Below, one piece after another: positions 11,701-23,997 of a stretch of DNA of 64,000 bases (position 1 is its first letter; every line of letters begins with the position of its first letter). Source of the stretch: Linyphia triangularis (Eukaryota > Arthropoda > Arachnida > Araneae > Linyphiidae); NCBI GenBank assembly GCA_963978545.1, contig OZ021732.1, forward strand, positions 62,906,714 to 62,970,713, written 5' to 3'. The notes beneath the pieces are model-generated. The model did no database searches. It had not been told where the DNA came from and saw nothing but the letters and a program-made list of their open reading frames with translations. The position numbers were made by a program, and so were the translations under genes.

Positions 11701-12550
11701 ATGGCTTCCAGAAGACGAATGGAAGATTTTGAGCGCTGGCAGGCTGTCGTACGTATTGAACAGGACAGTCTATCACAGATGTTGCTCTTTTCTTCAGCGT
11801 TCATCCTTTCATCTTTTCACGATTATGGAGACAATTCTAAACCAGCCAAACAGTTGTACGGAGACCTTTTGCAGGTTGTCTAAGGGTTACGACCAACCGC
11901 GGACGATCAATATATTGCTGTTGTTGAGCCAAGTGGAATCGAAGATAGCCCTCCACACGTGGGAAATCTATGGTTGCAGCGGCCATTGGTAAGACGATAT
12001 ATGACACTACTGTTCATCGAAGGCTACATATGAATAGTGTGTATGCCCCGGGATCAAGAGTGTGTGTTCATTTGTCCGTTCAATCCAAAGAGACACGATT
12101 AAAGTTCGCCAGCATGTGAACTGGACTGTGTCTGATTGGGGTAACGTTATGTCCACAGATGAGTCCAAATTTGTCCTACAATCTGGTGATAAGTGAGTTA
12201 GGGTCTGGAGGAACAAGGCACACGTAATTGGCCCCCGAACATCACGCATTTCGAGGTGGAAGCATCATGGTCTGGGCAGGGATTTGATTAGGATATCGCA
12301 ATGATCTGCACTTCTTCAGGCGATGTTCTGTGACGGTTGTACGGTATCGAGATGAAATCGTAGACCCCTTTGTGAAACTGTACACTGCAGCTGTTGGCCC
12401 TACTTTCGTTTTCATGGACGCGCGTCCCCATAGAGCTGTTATCATTGATGACTTTCTGAAGAGTGAGGGGATTGCACGTACGTATTGGCCGGCTTACTAG
12501 TCGGACCTTAATCCAATTCAAAATCTTTGGGATGTCAATTACTTGATTAC
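11701..12550 (+). pseudogene. Tc1-like transposase, decayed
   Basis: This is a relic of a Tc1/mariner DDE transposase, the enzyme that cuts and pastes the element. It starts at an ATG reading MASRRRMEDFERWQAVVRIE. Later segments in shifting frames include HRRLHMNSVYAPGSR, VMSTDESKFVLQSGDK, FRGGSIMVWAGI, FMDARPHRA and SDLNPIQNLWD. These match the order of Tc1 landmarks: N-terminal helix-turn-helix, first D, GGSxMVWG, second D (usually DNARPH), and the final E (usually PIENLW). The spacing from second D to third catalytic position is about 34. The catalytic glutamate is replaced by glutamine (PIQN). In-frame stops occur after GDK and WPAY, and there are several frameshifts, so it cannot encode active enzyme. 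Terminal inverted repeats were not found. Confidence 0.85.
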
Positions 12551-12608
12551 AACACAAACATGCACTTCTTTAAAAGGATAATTTTTTTTTTCTCATTTCT
12601 TACATTCT

Positions 12609-12745
12609 AAATTTGTCCTACAACCTGGTGATAAGCGAGTAAGGGTCTGGAGGAACAAGACATACGCAATTGGCCCCCGAACATCACGCATTCCGAGGCG
12701 GAAGCATCATGGTCTGGGCAGGGATTTGATTGGGGATATCGCATG
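12609..12745 (+). pseudogene. Second Tc1-like transposase fragment
   Basis: This 137-bp stretch repeats 12167-12302 of the preceding relic at roughly 92% identity by eye. It covers KFVLQ to MVWAGI. It keeps CGA (Arg) where the larger copy has a TGA stop after GDK, but shares the same frameshift before FRGG. It is either a local duplication that preceded part of the decay, or a fragment of a sister insertion. Confidence 0.8.
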
Positions 12746-15720
12746 TTTATGTTATCGTATGTTTAGAAAGAACACCAGGTTATTCTGAAGTGACAGATAA
12801 TTATCAAATTCCGACACAGTGGAAAACTGTGAAAAATTAATTCAAGGATACAGTGCGAGTATAAAAAAATATTCTGATGTTTTTCAAGTAGTTTTTGAAT
12901 GCAAAAAAATATTTCCAGACACAGGGAAATCGTCTGCCTCTCGGTGACTAAATCTGTAAAATCTACCTGTTTAAATGTTGATAAAATTTAGATATAAAAC
13001 TTGTTCTAATATTACTTCTTGTAATTTTTATATATTGAACTCACGTATTACTAAACAACGTTTAAAAATTCTTTGTGGTTTGATAATAAGTAAATGATAC
13101 CCAGACATTGTGAAATCTTCCTTCTCAAAACCACTAATACTTATTAGATTCTAATGACTTAGTTTGAGGAATATAACTGTTGATGGTAAAATTGAGGTGT
13201 CCTGATATTACCTCTTGTTATTTATTAAATTGAACTCAAGAATTATAAAACGATGTTTAAAAATCCATTATAATAATTAATAATCATTTATTGATAATAA
13301 TGATTTGATTTGTGTGTTAATATTTTCTTTTTCTTTCTCTCTCTCTCTCCCCTTGTCCTATTTTATCCCTATCCAGTTAAAAATCTATTTTTTTAAAAAT
13401 AATCTTATTTGAACTCATATCTAATGTTAAAGCACTAGACATTATTTAAAAAATGGTAAAAAATACTTATTGATTTAGACGAAATTTTTCATTTTTTTAA
13501 ATGATAAATTTTTTCTCCAATCCAAGAAAACGCCATTCATCTTCCTATCAATACGTTTACTAAACAAGTTGTAAAATAATAAATTAAATCTTTATAAAAC
13601 TATATAAACAGCGCTTCTCTATAATAACTCATTATTATTTTTTAGTTGGGAAACACCATTTTTTTTAGAAAAATAGCCGATGTGAAAAAGGGCTAAGGAG
13701 ACACGTCTTAAAGTTTTCTGATCGGGTTTAAATTTGACAATCTCATTTTTACTCCAATTGACAACTTTTTATTGGTTTCTGTCAAAGATATTCAGACATC
13801 AATTTCTTGATTACACTATTATTTCCTTGTCTTCATCTAAAGTATAAAATTAATTATCTTTTAATCTAACTACTTCCAATGAAATTTAGATCGTCTCAAG
13901 TAGAATATTTCATACATTACAAAAAGTCTTTCCACATTATTGTTTACTTTCATTTTTCTTTTTATCATAGTCTAAATAATTTTTAAAAAATTTAATGAAG
14001 AATATTAAGCCTTTACTTAAATGTGTTTGTAAATTAACTTTAAATCCAATTATAAGTATCAGAAAATACTAAAATATGGCCTTATAATGTAATATCATTT
14101 TTTGAATATATTTTCACAATAAATATTACTGACATTTCAGATACAGTAAGCTATAAAAATCACCTTTTTTATAGAGGCAACTGTAATATTTTTAATTAAT
14201 TTTGTAATAGTAGCATATTTAGGACCTTCAAGTATATAAAATCGTATTCAAAAGCAACTAGAAATATTTTCAAGTATTAATTAGAAAATACGTATTCAAA
14301 TTTTCTCTTCAAATATGAACACGTTTAAAATAACAAATTTGATCAATATTTAAATATGCATCATTAATTTGAGAGTGCCTTGAACATTTATTCCAATTAA
14401 ACGAAACGTGAGATGCATAATGCCAAATTCAAATACTCTACGGAAATGAAGTATCATTTGACATATAGAAGTTATAAACCTTCAATTCAAAAGACTTCCA
14501 CTTTTAATTTAAAAAAGTGCGTCTACGTAGATGTCTTTCTTTGTGTTTTAACCCCAAAGTAAAGAAATGTGTTTGACTTTAAGGTTTTTCCTTTATTTTT
14601 CTGAATAAGTTCGGATTTCTTTACTCACCAAGGAAGTTTTCTCTGAATTGCAACCACCACAGATGTATATTTTCATTAGAGAACTTTTAATTTTTACATC
14701 CCTATAAAGAAGCATATCCACTTTCCACGAATTAAAGTGCACTTTGACTAATTAGGTGATGAAACAAAGGCAAAAGAATGTTCTTTTGTGAAATTACTTG
14801 AAATCAGAAATAAGTTGTTAAGGTTTAATTAATTGCAATTACTTAATTATTGCTTCTAAAATTTGTGAAGTGTTAGAGTACCACGAGATTAAAGATATAT
14901 ATGTAATTGATTTCTAATATTATTTCGATAATGAAGGATTATGTTTAAGATGCATGCTCTCGTTAAAAGATCACAATCAAAGAAAACTTTTATTGATGAA
15001 TCAAATAAAAAATATCATATATTTTCAATAGATTCTACCATTTTTTATAGAGTTAGTAAGGAGTATTTAATTTTAAATACTTAGAAAGTCTAATAATAGT
15101 CAATGAATATAGTACATTCATTGGTATCGCGCAAACGTGATATCAGAATGGACGTTATTGTCTTAGAAAAATAAGATAAATTATATATGTAAATATATAC
15201 AACGTTCTTAGCATTTAAATAAATTCGATTCAAACTTTGTACTTCCAGGTAGTTTGTAAGAAGACATACTTTCCAAAATTAATAAAAACAAGTAATTCTA
15301 TTGCTCAATGCATTGAGTCATAAAATATAAAAATAAAAAATTAGCTACAAATCAATTTTTATAATTTATAATAATTTTCCGCAATATTTTAAAGTATTCC
15401 TGGAAGATACGAATATATGTGTTCATGGCAAATACTAATGTAAATCCGAGAAATTGTAGCATTAATGTACTCATATTCGTAAGAGAATAGTAAAATAGCA
15501 AAGTAGCTAGTTATAGTTTTCTTTTAGCTATCTACTAAAAAATTAAATATATGCTATTTATTTATATTTCTGAATACTTATTTACATTATAAAGGTTTTT
15601 ATACTACATTCGTTATTTATTGTTTAATTCTAATTTTGCATCGAATTATTTCCGCTATTTGAGCACCTACACCATATAACACCTAAAACTACCAGGTAAA
15701 CAAATATATCACTAAATAAA
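12746..15720. other. AT-rich non-coding DNA
   Basis: No gene was recognised. A short CT-rich microsatellite lies at about 13330-13353. Confidence 0.55.
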
Positions 15721-16029
15721 TTATACGCTTTGGTGAATAAACGAAAGAATATCAAATATCCTCCTCAGATAAAAGACAAATATGACGTTAATCTGATGTG
15801 GTTCATATCGCTCTTGGCCTTTGACAGCGATTGAACATTGCTCCGCTTCAAGTAATTGTTCTGACTGACATAATTTGGCATAAAGCCTGGTAGCGTTTCG
15901 GAGATCAATATGATGTGTAAAGCAATTTATGGTTGACCAATAACTGGAAGATGCTCTATCTGGTAATCTGATGGCATTGCCAACAACATCGCAATATTTA
16001 TCGATTGGTTGACCTGACATTGGGTGCAA
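15721..16029 (-). CDS. Unrecognised 102-codon ORF, possible exon
   Basis: The frame is open for 102 codons with a protein-like composition (segments GQPIDKYCDVVGNAIRLPD and ATRLYAKLCQSEQLLEAEQ). Just inside its 5' end is TTTGCACCCAATGTCAG followed by GTCAACC, which could act as a splice acceptor with a T-rich tract upstream. The C-terminal part is hydrophobic and less convincing. I recognise no family. It may be an exon of a lineage-specific gene, a repeat fragment or chance; GC content is only slightly above its surroundings. Confidence 0.25.
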   Translation of the reverse strand: MHPMSGQPIDKYCDVVGNAIRLPDRASSSYWSTINCFTHHIDLRNATRLYAKLCQSEQLLEAEQCSIAVKGQERYEPHQINVIFVFYLRRIFDILSFIHQSV

Positions 16030-16623
16030 AATTTAAATCAAAAGAAACAAATGGCTCTGTGTCTATAAATGCAGGTTCTATTCTGAATAACAAATATTAT
16101 TCAAGTGGAATAAAATATATATATTTATTGGCAGTGATGCAACTGAATTGAATGCACACACAACTTGCTCTGTCGTTAAAAAACCCGTAAAAGTTAATCT
16201 ACTTTAAAACGTAGAAATAAAAGTTTCAAAGATATTGCTTTGCTTTAGTTTAACAGAAAACAGGTATAACAGTGGATATTTTTCCGTTTACTTGATCACT
16301 CCTTTGAGAATTGGAAAAGTATATTCTTAAACAACTTGCCCTTTTAAAGCATATACGACCATCAATCCTCCATCAAGTTTTGCTATTCATGGGGTAGTAA
16401 AAGTATATTTCTAATTTCCTATTTCGGTATAAGCGTATTTCTCTCTATCAATTATCGATGCATGTAATGTCTTTTTGGCTGTTGGTTTAGCGTTAAACTG
16501 TCAATTGTCCCGTGACATTGTGATGTAAAAGGTGTATATAATAAATTGGAGTTTGAGGCACGTATTATCGATCTCGCAATATTTTTTTTTTAAATATTTT
16601 TTTTATACTATTTCATTCTACAT

Positions 16624-16672
16624 CATTGATCGGCAGACCGTGACTCCGAAGTCGCATGCGGCTCTTTTCATC
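16624..16672. mobile_element. hAT-like transposon terminus (solo end)
   Basis: The sequence beginning CATTGATCGGCAGACCGTGA and running through GTCGCATGCGGCTCTTTT closely resembles a common hAT terminus that I recall as CAGNGGTCGGCAAAC followed by GCCGCATGCGGCTCTTT. The first bases are mutated. No matching opposite end or 8-bp duplication (the left flank would be TTCTACAT) was found nearby, so this is a fragment or one end of a decayed copy. Confidence 0.5.
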
Positions 16673-16749
16673 ACGTTCTAAGAAACTGAACATAAGTATA
16701 TAAAGATAACGCAATAAATGGCAATTTGTGTTTTGTTTGGGTAAACCCA

Positions 16750-17175
16750 TTATATACTTACTGTGTAATTTAAAATCTGAGAAATAAAGAAAACGCACCC
16801 AAAACTAAATATATGAATATAGTGAACTATAATAACAATGATCCAACTTAAAATCAACATCTCCTGGTATCTTCTCTGCCGAAATACGGAACAATACAAA
16901 AGTGCTATAGGATTGCTCCCACCATACGTCGCAGAGTCAGTTGCATCAAGCTTTTGTTGACGTTCGTTGATCTCTCGTCTCCGACTTCGGTAGACAGCAC
17001 CTTCTATGATAAACTTTTCGCGGTAATGCACCTTTTCTTTTGCGTTGCACCAAGCGTCTTTTGCGTTTGCTTTTAATATATTAGAAAAACATGGCCTCGA
17101 CTTCGACCAAAAGAAAGAGAAAATTTGATGGGGAAAAGAAATATTTAAAGAAATAAGTGAATGAATTGCATGCAT
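16750..17175 (-). CDS. Unrecognised 141-codon ORF
   Basis: This is the longest non-repetitive open frame in the window. The middle part (about 16,890-17,100) is CpG-rich and protein-like, with segments KANAKDAWCNAKEKVHYREK, RSRRREINERQQKLDATDS and SATYGGSNPIALLYCSVF. The N-terminal 25 and C-terminal 40 residues look like translated AT-rich DNA. A pyrimidine-rich tract before GGTCGAAG could be a splice acceptor, and GAC|GTATGG a weak donor. No family was recognised. The nearby hAT-like terminus suggests it may lie inside a transposon. It may not be a gene at all. Confidence 0.25.
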   Translation of the reverse strand: MHAIHSLISLNISFPHQIFSFFWSKSRPCFSNILKANAKDAWCNAKEKVHYREKFIIEGAVYRSRRREINERQQKLDATDSATYGGSNPIALLYCSVFRQRRYQEMLILSWIIVIIVHYIHIFSFGCVFFISQILNYTVSI

Positions 17176-18228
17176 TCATTCCAAGCTAAAATTGACTATT
17201 GACTTGTTTCATTTGTCATGATATTTATAACACAAAAATGGTATGAAAATATATGTAATACAACTCATATTGGTAACGTTAAAATTAATTTTGAGACAAT
17301 TAACCAATTTTGATATTCTGATTTTTGAAAATATGGCTTTTAGTTTGGAAAATCTTCCAATCTCTGCTCTACATCATTAAATTCGTAATGTTTTCTAATC
17401 AAGTCAAATGCTCTATATTTATCGTTTTCAAACTTAGTTTTTTTACTTAAAAGTATATGGTACATTATTATGTATCATGTCAGTTAATACGTTCAAATAT
17501 GTAATAATTAGTAACTTCTTATAATTAAAAATATTATTAAAAAATAGTGTTGGTCGATACGAGTATAATATCAAAATTTAGTGGCTGCAAATAATATCCG
17601 AAAATTGTTTTTGGTTTTTATGAGATTAATGTATACAATGAGAGAAACGAAATATAATATCACGTTAGTTTATTGTTGTGGTTTTAGGTTTAAATTAAAA
17701 TGAAGTCTTGATTAAAATGAAGTCGTGAAAATCTTCTTAACTAGTTTTAATATTTGGTTTTTCTCTTTGGTTTTTGTTGTATCAAAAATCGTCATATGTA
17801 TAATACATTCAACATTTATTCAAATAAGAAAAACATGATATCTTGCTTTTTTAAGGCCATTTCGCTTATTTTTCAACTTCAAAATATACATTTTTAATGA
17901 GGTTTGGAATGAAAGAGCACCAACTTTTGGAATAGAGCATGGGAATCCGAGTAATGGTATCATTGCAAATGCTCATTGCTTGACTTTTTTTAAATTAAGA
18001 GGTCATGTTCCATAGCATATCAAGGTACCTGCCCCTATCTGCGGTTTTAAAACATACCATCTAGAAGAATGGTTTTCTAACAGTGTAATTACTATTAAGG
18101 TTATTATCAAACAGTGAAATAAATTATATTCGATATGGAGGAAGAATAAGTTTCAAAAAAGAAAATTTAAACAATTTAAGAAACATAGGTTTATGTTTCG
18201 ATTTCAATTTAACATGAATAATTACAAG
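17176..18228. other. AT-rich non-coding DNA
   Basis: No feature was recognised. Confidence 0.55.
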
Positions 18229-18242
18229 AATTACCTAAAAGG

Positions 18243-18419
18243 TTGGTTGTATTCAGATTATCTGGCGCCGTCAGCAACACGAGGGCTATAATGCGCCGAA
18301 ACATTCGTCATTAGACAAGCCAACATACATTTACAAACACCCATGCCTAACACGGGACTCGAACCCGCAACCTCGCGGTCTAGAAGCCAGTACGCTAACT
18401 ACTATACCGTCTGGTCGGA
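18243..18419 (-). mobile_element. tRNA-derived SINE with target-site duplication
   Basis: The element reads on the minus strand. Near its start is an A-box-like TATAGTAGTTAGCG and a perfect B box GGTTCGAGTCC, then a non-tRNA body and a 3' tail ending in CAACCAACC. It is flanked by AATTACCTAAAAGG (18229-18242) and AATTATCTAAAAGG (18420-18433), a 14-bp duplication with one mismatch. The 177-bp body matches the plus-strand copy at 61294-61471 (178 bp) throughout. The 3' tail is related to the LINE tails at 24.8 and 47.4 kb. The acceptor-stem ends do not pair well, so it is a SINE, not a tRNA gene. Mobilisation would need a partner LINE. Confidence 0.92.
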
Positions 18420-18541
18420 AATTATCTAAAAGGGAACGTATATTAGAAAAATATTGTTTAAATATTAACTGTATTTGTATTTTCTTCAAACTCAGAATTT
18501 TTAGTAAATGAATTTTTAACTGATTTTCAGGTAAAAGTATA

Positions 18542-18667
18542 CTAGTTCCCAGCACCTCTATAATCACCATCATGGGCAAACGTAATATCAAGGTGTATAT
18601 TCACTGTTTTTCTAATTATCACATCTTTATAACCTTTTTGCGTTTTACTAACATCTACTACTGGCCC
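18542..18667 (-). CDS. Possible terminal coding exon
   Basis: A strong acceptor-like sequence on the minus strand (ATTTTTACTCTCAAG, pyrimidine-rich) is followed by a frame reading GPVVDVSKTQKGYKDVIIRK and ending HDGDYRGAGN before a TAG stop. The exon would be 126 nt, with composition unlike AT-rich background. The frame is also open upstream to an ATG at 18745, but that part reads like a translated pyrimidine tract. No family was recognised, and no partner exon was identified. Confidence 0.3.
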   Translation of the reverse strand, partial: GPVVDVSKTQKGYKDVIIRKTVNIHLDITFAHDGDYRGAGN

Positions 18668-18749
18668 CTTGAGAGTAAAAATGACAAGTTGAAAATATTT
18701 TTTTTTCCTAAATAGGTACTTTACTCCAGTGGGCAAAGTAACCACGATT

Positions 18750-21700
18750 TACAGTACAATAAAAATATGTCCCTTACAAAATATCTGGTAATAGTATCAT
18801 TAATATTTAGTTAGTTGACTGATTTCTTACGAGGTAAACGATAAATAAGAGTCTTGATAAGAAGTCTTATAAAATTGAAATGGAATTTTATGGTGAAAAT
18901 CCAAAATAAGTATCCCCCCATGTCTCATATATTATAATATCTTATGTAAATATTAATTTGTATCTGCCAGAAATAATTATATAACAATTCACTGTACTTG
19001 AAGTTTTAGAGATCACTCTTGGGATATAAATATTAACATTCTTGCATATAGTTAGTTAAAAAGACTTTATTCCTGCCTAGTATTACTTTTGTTATTTTGA
19101 TTTTTGAAATTTTTGCTTAGAGTAATTAATTAATAAGCACATTTTTTAATTAATATTTTTAAGAAATACACTATCTTCATATTTTTTCGATGTAGCAATA
19201 TCGTTTAAATATTGTATCGATGCAGCAATATCGTGTGCAATGTGCTGTTAAAAATTTCTTGATGAATTATACAAACCTGCTCAATTGTAAAACTTTATAA
19301 ATAATGGAAAATAACCTAATTAGACTTATTGTGGATATGTGGTCTAGATTTTTTTTATGAACACCCCCTGATCGATTCTAGAAAGCAGTTTGTTCTTCAA
19401 TTTACTTACTAAGGGGTTTCTATTTATTACTTGTAAAAATTCTAGTCATGCTGTTTGTGTGTAGTTTTTACTACAATTCCCATCTGTTCAATGTATTGAT
19501 TAGAAATTACTACTCTCCCTTTCCATATTTTGACAATTCAATACACAAAGAATTAGTAAACTGTTAATTTTGGCTCAGACATGCATATTCCTTATAATTG
19601 TCAGTAAAAATATTACCGCCAATTGAAATGTAACTATTCCGAATAATATTAAATGGAAAACAATTTGTGTAATGTAATTGCTTTAAATCCCGATAGTAAA
19701 TTATTCAACAAATGAATCTATCGTATGCTTAAGGACAATATAAGCAGTATCAAACACGAGTGAGTATTTTTTAGTAATTAGGCTTTATGTAAATTTTCTT
19801 TTCTGATAGGCTGTTCCCAGATCCGGAGTTTAATATGTTATAAAATGTGAAACATTTGGACAATACTTTCGAAAATTTTTACTTATGTTGATTTCTTTCA
19901 CAGGTTCTAAATTAGTAAAACAATCTACAGATTCCTTTTGTTTTAGTAATAAAGCACAGATTTTTCCGGAAGTCATTTGAAATAAAAGTATTACAAAGGT
20001 TGAATCAGAAAACAAACCCAGAAATTTTTTCATATGAGAGTATTTATTTACTCACATAAAAAAGCAGTTTAAAATTTTAGATAAAGGAGGTACTGTTTGA
20101 CATTAAAAGCATCTTAACATGCTTTTTATATGCGAATAAGTGTAGAAGAATAAGCTACAATTAGTATCTGAATCATCTACGAAAAGTATATTCATTAAAT
20201 TGTACCACATCTGAAATTACATGAAATTGTAGTAAACATAAGTGTTCATATTTAAACAAACGTTTTTAAAAACATTTTATCAAGAAAAACATTTCATTCT
20301 TAGACACACTCTTAATGTAAACTATTTTTTACTTTTAGATATTTCGGAGATTTAAGGTATACATATACATTAGGAATTGCAAAATTTGACTCAAGTCTGT
20401 GTTTTTGTTTTTTTGTTTTAAAGTATTCCCGAATTCATTACCTTTAAAATAATGCCATTTTTTTTTATGAGACTCGATTTACTTTTTAAATTACAGTGGG
20501 GTTTGTGAACCTGTTTTGTATCACGTTCATTAGTGTAGTAAACTTTAAACGCGTTTTCTGAAGAATGACATTTTGGTGTTATATGACTTTACGCCAAAGG
20601 TCATAACTTCATAATAAATTGTCCTATTTACAAAATTGTAATTGTGTTCTAAAGACACAAGTTGTGAATGTGTTTCTTATGGAGAATCTAACATATATTG
20701 TTATAAACAAATTTTTTTATGAATATTTTATTCCTAATTTTTTGTTAAAAACTATGTATTTTTTAAAACTTTTTATTTAAAAATTTATTATTAAAATAAA
20801 TATTGCATTCAAATTCAAAATTCTCCACAGGAACATGCGTCAATATAATATCTTTTATTTGCAATAAAAATCATACTTCTAAGTTAATTACAAGTTTATT
20901 TAAGTTTGTTCTAATAATGTCCTAATTAGTCACTTTAATGGCAATTAGCTGATTAAAAAATTGATGAAAAAAAGTTTATCTATATAAATACTTCATTCTT
21001 AATTCTGATATACTGCCAAAAAGTATGAAATTATTACCTAAAAATTAAAGAAAATCATCTCAATTGTATATGTATACCTTAAGAAACATTCCAATTCAAA
21101 TTTCAATCGCACATGTCAGTATTTTAGGAATCACTGTCTTGGCAGAAACGAGAAACGATCATCTTGAATCCTAGTTTTGCAACTCTTAAACCATTTGCGT
21201 CCTCAAGAGTAGGGTTTAGGGCTATCCACCTTTTGTGACGGTGTCAAATGCCATAATGGATGACGTAGCCGTAACCCCTTTGAATCCTTACCGATTCGTT
21301 ATTCCGTGAGAAAACCATTATTTCCGATGAGGAGAAAAGGCTTTTATTCTAACCTTCTTCCCGAAATTGTTTGGAATGGATCCTTTTATATGTCCTCCAT
21401 TTTCGACCACAGGTGAAATTCAATACTTTGAGATTGGATATTCCCTCTTGTGTTAATAGTATCTAGGTCAACATTGAGAACTTATTTAGAGACACGAAAT
21501 TTATGATGTTTTCCTTTAAAATGTTCATTATAATAATATGCTATTGGTTGGCGTTGCTAATAATTATTTTTAAAATGTTAGCATTGGTAACTTTAAATGT
21601 TTTCTTGATTAAAAACTAATAGTGTAGTAATTGAAAAATATTAACAAAAAAAAAAAAAATTAAGATGTTATCACAAGGTTATTTTTTTTTTAAAAAGTAT

Positions 21701-23717
21701 TTCAGTTATTTGCTTTGCTGTTACTATTTTATGACTTCAGTATTCCCCGTGTTTCAGTTTTGGAAATGTTGTTTTCATATTTATAAAAAACCTAAGTGAA
21801 TGCTACATTAGTTTTAGTTTAAATTTAACGTCATGCGTCAGATTACTGTTTGTGTACCTGTCTATCGTTTTGCTTACTCCTATAATTTCGTAATCAAATT
21901 GTTATTACGATATAATAAAATACCACTGATAAAAAGAAATGCATTAAAACTTTAGAGCATGCGCTTTCTTCATCACATTAATTAAGGAGATTCTACATTA
22001 GCAGCAACAAGATATATTGGTGGTTAAATATTGGTTATGAAACTGACTTCTAAAAGTACACGTTGTTTATATTATTAGTTCCTTATATGTTTTATTAAGG
22101 ACAGTGTCTCGTGTTAAACATTTGTAAATGCATGTTTTATAAAAACGTATTGAATTTATTTTCGGGAGAATTCAACTAGTTTAACAACATAAAAATTTAT
22201 GTAATTGTTATAAGCTAATCTGTTTTTGAAAGAAATCAACGTAATTTTTAATAAAGACGCATATTTGTCTTTGAAAAAATGAGGTTAAAAGTTAAGAATA
22301 ACTTCCAAAAAGTAAACAACAGAAAGATACAAACGTCAAAAGCTACTTTTCGTAAGCAATTCTTAAGGGATTCTGGCACTTTCAGTCAGGTGTTATAATT
22401 ATCAGTTTACTCTTCTAAAGGGGTGAAATCTAGAGTATTATATATTTTTATCATAATACAAAAGGATAGGTTGTTATATTTAATATGAATAACCTAAAAA
22501 CATTAAATATTAATTTGATGTTTATTAGACATATATATAAGATTACAAACATGAAGAAATTCTTAAATGAAATATTTTATGAAAAAAATCCAACAATTTT
22601 GTCATTTATAGTTTGCGAAAATTACTACGCTTTTTTTATTAATTTACCTAATATTATTAATATCTTTACCAAAAAATTATGTGTTGGTGGGTGAAGTATT
22701 TAAATTCTTAAGTTTTTAAATTTGAAAATTTCAAATATTTTAGGAAAATATATGTATTAGTGAAACCAATTTCTAGTTATGAAGAAATAAAATAATAGTT
22801 TAAATAAGCTATATACAAACATGATTTAAGTTTTCACCATCATTTCTTAGATATTTATATGACGACCGAATATCCTCTAGTTTTGACATGCACTTCGTAT
22901 TAAACAATTTTTCAGTTTACAAAACTTGTCCAAAGTCTTATCTAGCGGAAGAAAATAAAGTGTAATGGAAAGGGTAGTCAAGCGAGCAATCTTGAGAGAA
23001 GAAATTCAATTTCTTTTACTGTATCTTATTTTACTTGTTCTATAAAACAATATTTTTGAAGAGCTTAATGTCAAAGAATCAGTACAATATATTTTTAAAT
23101 AAACACTTCAAATTAAAAAGAATAATTTTTTATTTCTATGCATTCGAGCTAATTTATGATTCCTCGAGCATATAAGTAAAGCAAATTTTATTTCTGACTG
23201 TATCTTATTTACATTACTTTGTATTTTATTAAAACCAATACCATATGTATATAGTTTTGAGATTTCTCTGCATATAATTTTAAGTAGTATAAATATTTCG
23301 TTTTGAAATTCTATATTCTTACATTTATTTATTGGCAGTGATAATATAGGCTTTACAGCATTGAAAACTTAAGGTTTAAGAAATCTCGCGTTGTTTATGA
23401 ATCATGCTAATCCCCAAATGGGTTTCTCTGAATATTTGGGGAATGTTTGCAGACGAGGATATAAATGCCACTGGTAAATGGAATTTGAGTTAGTTGAAGG
23501 TTTAGATATTTTTTTTAAAGGAGTTTAGCGCTTATTTTTGAGTTATCTTTGTGTCTGAAGCTGTAAATAAAAAGAATTTCTCGAAGCTTGTTAGGGAGTT
23601 TACTGTTATTAAAAGAAATTTAGCAAGCCTCTAAAATGAAGAATAGATCATTAGAATCATTTTGTAAAGCTACTTCATAATTTCTTTGTAAAATCATGTT
23701 TGCCATTCAAAAGACGA
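18750..23717. other. AT-rich non-coding DNA with one GC-richer patch
   Basis: Nothing was recognised over most of it. A GC-richer patch at about 21130-21460 has stops in every frame I read and no known repeat signature. It could be an old insertion or a conserved non-coding element. Confidence 0.5.
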
Positions 23718-23997
23718 ATGATAGGAAGACAACTTGAACAATTGACGGATTTGATTGTTGTCCGTCAAGCCCACCAAAAATCGACTAATGCTGAATTTAC
23801 CGTTGTATTCAAAACTCTTCAAAAGTCAACTTTCTCTGACATCAAAGCTATACAAGAATTATGAATTAACGTTCTCTGGTATTAAAGCCTTACAAGAATC
23901 AACGTCTATGGATGTCGACGGATTTATCGAGCGTACCCAAAATGTGCTTCAATCAATGAAAGATGATATTTCAAGAGCGAAAGAAACAGGACTATAG
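23718..23997 (+). pseudogene. Broken coding fragment, unrecognised
   Basis: From an ATG at 23718 one frame reads MIGRQLEQLTDLIVVRQAHQ and continues to TFSDIKAIQEL before a stop. A second frame then takes over with TFSGIKALQESTSMDVDG and ends KDDISRAKETGL at a TAG. The two frames carry near-identical nucleotide blocks 40 bp apart, TTCTCTGACATCAAAGC and TTCTCTGGTATTAAAGC. That could mean an internal tandem duplication or repeated motif. The text looks like a helical, charged protein, possibly a gag-like or coiled-coil fragment, but I cannot name it. Frame shift and short length argue for a pseudogene. Confidence 0.4.

Noticed and set aside
12007..12557. Minus-strand ORFs of 67-89 codons
   Set aside because: They are shadows of the plus-strand Tc1 transposase relic.
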